Positions 5,648-6,940 of a stretch of 6,940 nt of DNA are shown here, one piece after another. The translations under genes and the position numbers were made by a program. The stretch spans positions 1 through 6,940 of the forward strand of contig DAOWNX010000046.1 in the NCBI GenBank assembly GCA_030642335.1, written 5' to 3'. The notes beneath the pieces were generated by a model. That model was not told the origin of the DNA, did not search any database, and saw only the letters and a program-made list of their open reading frames with translations. Origin of the DNA: Caldisericota bacterium. Its GTDB lineage: Bacteria > Caldisericota > Caldisericia > Caldisericales > Caldisericaceae. Positions within the stretch are counted from its first letter, which is position 1, and every line of letters begins with the position of its first letter.

Positions 5648-6496
5648 TCAAATTCCTCCGACACACTCCCTTAAATCTTCTCTCATATATGCATAGAGCA
5701 TTCCCTTCGTATTATAATGAAAGGAAATATTCCCCATCTTATCCAGAGCAATAAGCCCTGCCTTGCCGTTAATGACATCAAGGTCTTTTATAGCTTGTGT
5801 AACAGCTTTGTCTAAATCCATTCTTTCAAGATAAAATCCTATTCTCACTGAAAGAACAAGACGCATAATATCTTCGCCAATACCTGTCGCAACAGCCCCA
5901 AAAGAATCATTTGCATAAAATCCTGAGCCAATAAGTGGCGAATCTCCGACTCTTCCCACATGCTTAAATGGCACACCGCCTGTAGAAACAGCAACTGCAA
6001 TCTTCCCCGCTTCATCCAATGCTACTGCTCCTACCGTATCACCGAACTGTGTTTTTCTATAAAGTTTCACAGTACGCTCGGTAAGAAAATATTGTAACGG
6101 TTCAAATTGCATCCCTATTTCCTTTGCAAATGCCTCAGCACCTTTACCTGTTAAAAAATTATGTTCTGATTTTCCCATAACAAAACGGGCAAGTTCAACA
6201 GGACTTTTCACGCAAGTTACAGCAGAAACTGCTCCCATATTCAGCGTACTCCCATCCATTATGCCTGCATCCATCTCCACATTACCTTCTTCATTAAGGT
6301 AAGAACCTCTGCCTGCGTTAAATAAAGGATGGTCTTCAAGAACTTTTACTGCTTCTACAACTGCGTCAATGGAACTTTTTCCACTTTTTAGAGCAGAAAA
6401 ACCAGCAGAGCATGCCTTTTTGCATACATCCACACGAATGGGAACTTCTTCAGATTTAATATCACCTGCACCACCATGCACAATAATTCTTAACAT
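5648..6496 (-). CDS. Isoaspartyl peptidase / plant-type L-asparaginase
   Basis: A 282-residue Ntn-hydrolase of the IaaA type (isoaspartyl dipeptidase and asparaginase activity, EC 3.4.19.5 / 3.5.1.1), which removes beta-aspartyl residues from damaged or breakdown peptides. Family marks are IVHGGAGDI (5-13), FNAGRGSYLN (59-68), MDAGIMDGS (75-83), GDTVGAVALD (152-161), VSTGG (170-174), GRVGDSPLIGSGFYA (181-195) and TGIGEDIMR (204-212). Self-cleavage is expected between D153 and T154, freeing Thr154 as nucleophile. The length is near the short end of the family, which is usually about 280-320. There is no signal peptide, so it is cytoplasmic. ATG 6496 is the start because AAGGAAGG (6510-6503) lies six bases upstream and the protein begins directly with the conserved strand. 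An in-frame TTG at 6550 would fall in the -35 box of the likely promoter. It is the first gene of the transporter operon, with 25 bases to the next. Confidence 0.92.
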   Translation of the reverse strand: MLRIIVHGGAGDIKSEEVPIRVDVCKKACSAGFSALKSGKSSIDAVVEAVKVLEDHPLFNAGRGSYLNEEGNVEMDAGIMDGSTLNMGAVSAVTCVKSPVELARFVMGKSEHNFLTGKGAEAFAKEIGMQFEPLQYFLTERTVKLYRKTQFGDTVGAVALDEAGKIAVAVSTGGVPFKHVGRVGDSPLIGSGFYANDSFGAVATGIGEDIMRLVLSVRIGFYLERMDLDKAVTQAIKDLDVINGKAGLIALDKMGNISFHYNTKGMLYAYMREDLRECVGGI

Positions 6497-6522
6497 ATTA
6501 AGCCTTCCTTTCTTTTTGTTTA

Positions 6523-6550
6523 ATAATACCAAAAAGGTGGATTTGGTCAA
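6523..6550 (-). promoter_or_regulatory. Promoter of the peptidase-antiporter operon
   Basis: On the minus strand TTGACC (6550-6545) and TATTAT (6528-6523) are 16 bases apart, predicting a start near 6516 and a leader of about 20 bases that carries the ribosome binding site. The spacer holds an inverted repeat, ACCAAA (6528-6533) and TTTGGT (6542-6547), that could be an operator. Confidence 0.6.
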
Positions 6551-6574
6551 AGCGCAATAAAAAGTAATATATTG

Positions 6575-6602
6575 TTGACATTAATGAATAAATCTGTATA
6601 TT
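6575..6602 (+). promoter_or_regulatory. Promoter of the tRNA-Ala gene
   Basis: A perfect TTGACA (6575-6580) is followed after 16 bases by TATATT (6597-6602); overlapping TATTAT at 6599-6604 is an alternative -10 at 18 bases. Transcription would begin only a few bases before the mature tRNA 5' end at 6614. It sits back to back with the peptidase operon promoter. Confidence 0.65.
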
Positions 6603-6613
6603 ATATTGACAGT

Positions 6614-6689
6614 GGGGCTATAGCTCAGTTGGGAGAGTGCCTCCTTGGCGTGGAGGAGGTCAGGGGTTCAAATCCCCTTAGCTCCACCA
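6614..6689 (+). tRNA. tRNA-Ala (anticodon GGC)
   Basis: The gene is 76 bases and folds as a full cloverleaf. The acceptor GGGGCTA pairs with TAGCTCC and contains the G3-U70 wobble pair that marks alanine tRNAs. The anticodon stem CCTCC/GGAGG (6640-6644 and 6652-6656) closes loop TTGGCGT, giving anticodon GGC at 6647-6649, which reads GCC and GCU. The T arm AGGGG-TTCAAAT-CCCCT is standard. The discriminator is A6686 and CCA (6687-6689) is encoded. leuS begins 25 bases downstream on the same strand. Confidence 0.96.
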
Positions 6690-6714
6690 GTTTTTTATTT
6701 TTTATAGAGGAAAT

Positions 6715-6940
6715 ATGGAAAAAGAATACAATTATTTAGAAATTCAAAAAAAATGGCAAAAATATTGGGAAGAAAATAATTTTTACAGAGCAGAAGATTT
6801 CTCAGAAAAGCCAAAATACTATATTATGGTAATGTTCCCGTATCCTTCAGGGTCCGGGCTTCATGTAGGTCACTGCAGAAATTACATCCCGGCAGATGTA
6901 GTAGCCAGATACAAAAGAATGAAAGGCTTTAACGTGCTAA
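6715..6940 (+). CDS. leuS: Leucyl-tRNA synthetase, N-terminal part
   Basis: The first 75 codons of a class Ia aminoacyl-tRNA synthetase that charges tRNA-Leu; the gene continues past the right edge. The start MEKEYNYLEIQKKWQKYW is the usual helix of LeuRS. FPYPSG (41-46) and HVGH (50-53) are the family's ATP-binding HIGH-type motif, followed by CRNYIPADVVARYKRMKGFNVL, typical of bacterial LeuRS. The FPYPSGSGLHVGH spacing separates it from IleRS and ValRS. The ATG is preceded by AGAGGA (6706-6711). Between the tRNA-Ala gene and leuS there are only 25 bases, including two runs of six T split by one A. The two may share the tRNA promoter, since no separate one is visible; a T-box leader is not present in this space. 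Confidence 0.95.
   Translation, partial: MEKEYNYLEIQKKWQKYWEENNFYRAEDFSEKPKYYIMVMFPYPSGSGLHVGHCRNYIPADVVARYKRMKGFNVL

Noticed and set aside
5623..5664. GTG at 5664 as start of the Asp-less transporter
   Set aside because: Its only purine-rich element is about one base from the codon, whereas GTG 5622 has GGAGG at good distance and directly precedes the first membrane segment. Not fully excluded.
6497..6550. Upstream extension of the isoaspartyl peptidase to a TTG at 6550
   Set aside because: The extension covers the predicted -35 and -10 boxes and the ribosome binding site, and the conserved family N-terminus begins exactly at the ATG at 6496.
6606..6611. A second TTGACA just before the tRNA
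   Set aside because: No -10-like hexamer lies 16-18 bases downstream; that position falls inside the tRNA D arm. It is likely a chance match.

Overview
This is an AT-rich bacterial chromosomal segment with compact operons, strong GGAGG-type ribosome binding sites, sigma70-like promoters, an intrinsic terminator and a tRNA with encoded CCA. The lineage cannot be fixed from the sequence. A low-GC Firmicutes-like or deep-branching anaerobe or thermophile would fit, and this is only an inference. No mobile element, CRISPR array or rRNA is visible.

Layout, left to right. At 1-32 (-) is the first tip of a dinucleotide-binding (FAD/NAD) protein running off the left edge, preceded by a possible 35-residue small ORF (76-183, -). 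A divergent control region (about 184-309) separates these from an exported 177-residue protein of unknown function (310-843, +), which is closed by a clear terminator (884-910). A strong promoter at 963-991 then drives a possible 37-codon leader ORF (1002-1115) and two tandem amidohydrolase paralogues (1116-2264 and 2269-3381). That transcript ends at a probable terminator lying inside the 3' end of the convergent gene. On the minus strand, a second operon reads from 6496 down to 3383: an isoaspartyl peptidase/plant-type asparaginase, a divergent membrane protein of the CPA2 antiporter fold, and a canonical CPA2 antiporter. To the right are a tRNA-Ala(GGC) gene and the first 75 codons of leuS.

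The most notable feature is that both convergent operons carry a tandem pair of paralogues in which one partner has lost its key residues. The first amidohydrolase keeps every expected metal ligand, while the second lacks all of them yet keeps the fold hallmarks and an intact frame. In the transporter pair, the downstream protein keeps the conserved membrane Asp and the upstream one has Tyr at that exact position. This suggests heteromeric enzyme and transporter assemblies with one catalytic and one structural or regulatory subunit. The isoaspartyl peptidase and amidohydrolases could belong to a shared peptide or amide salvage function, but that link rests only on proximity.
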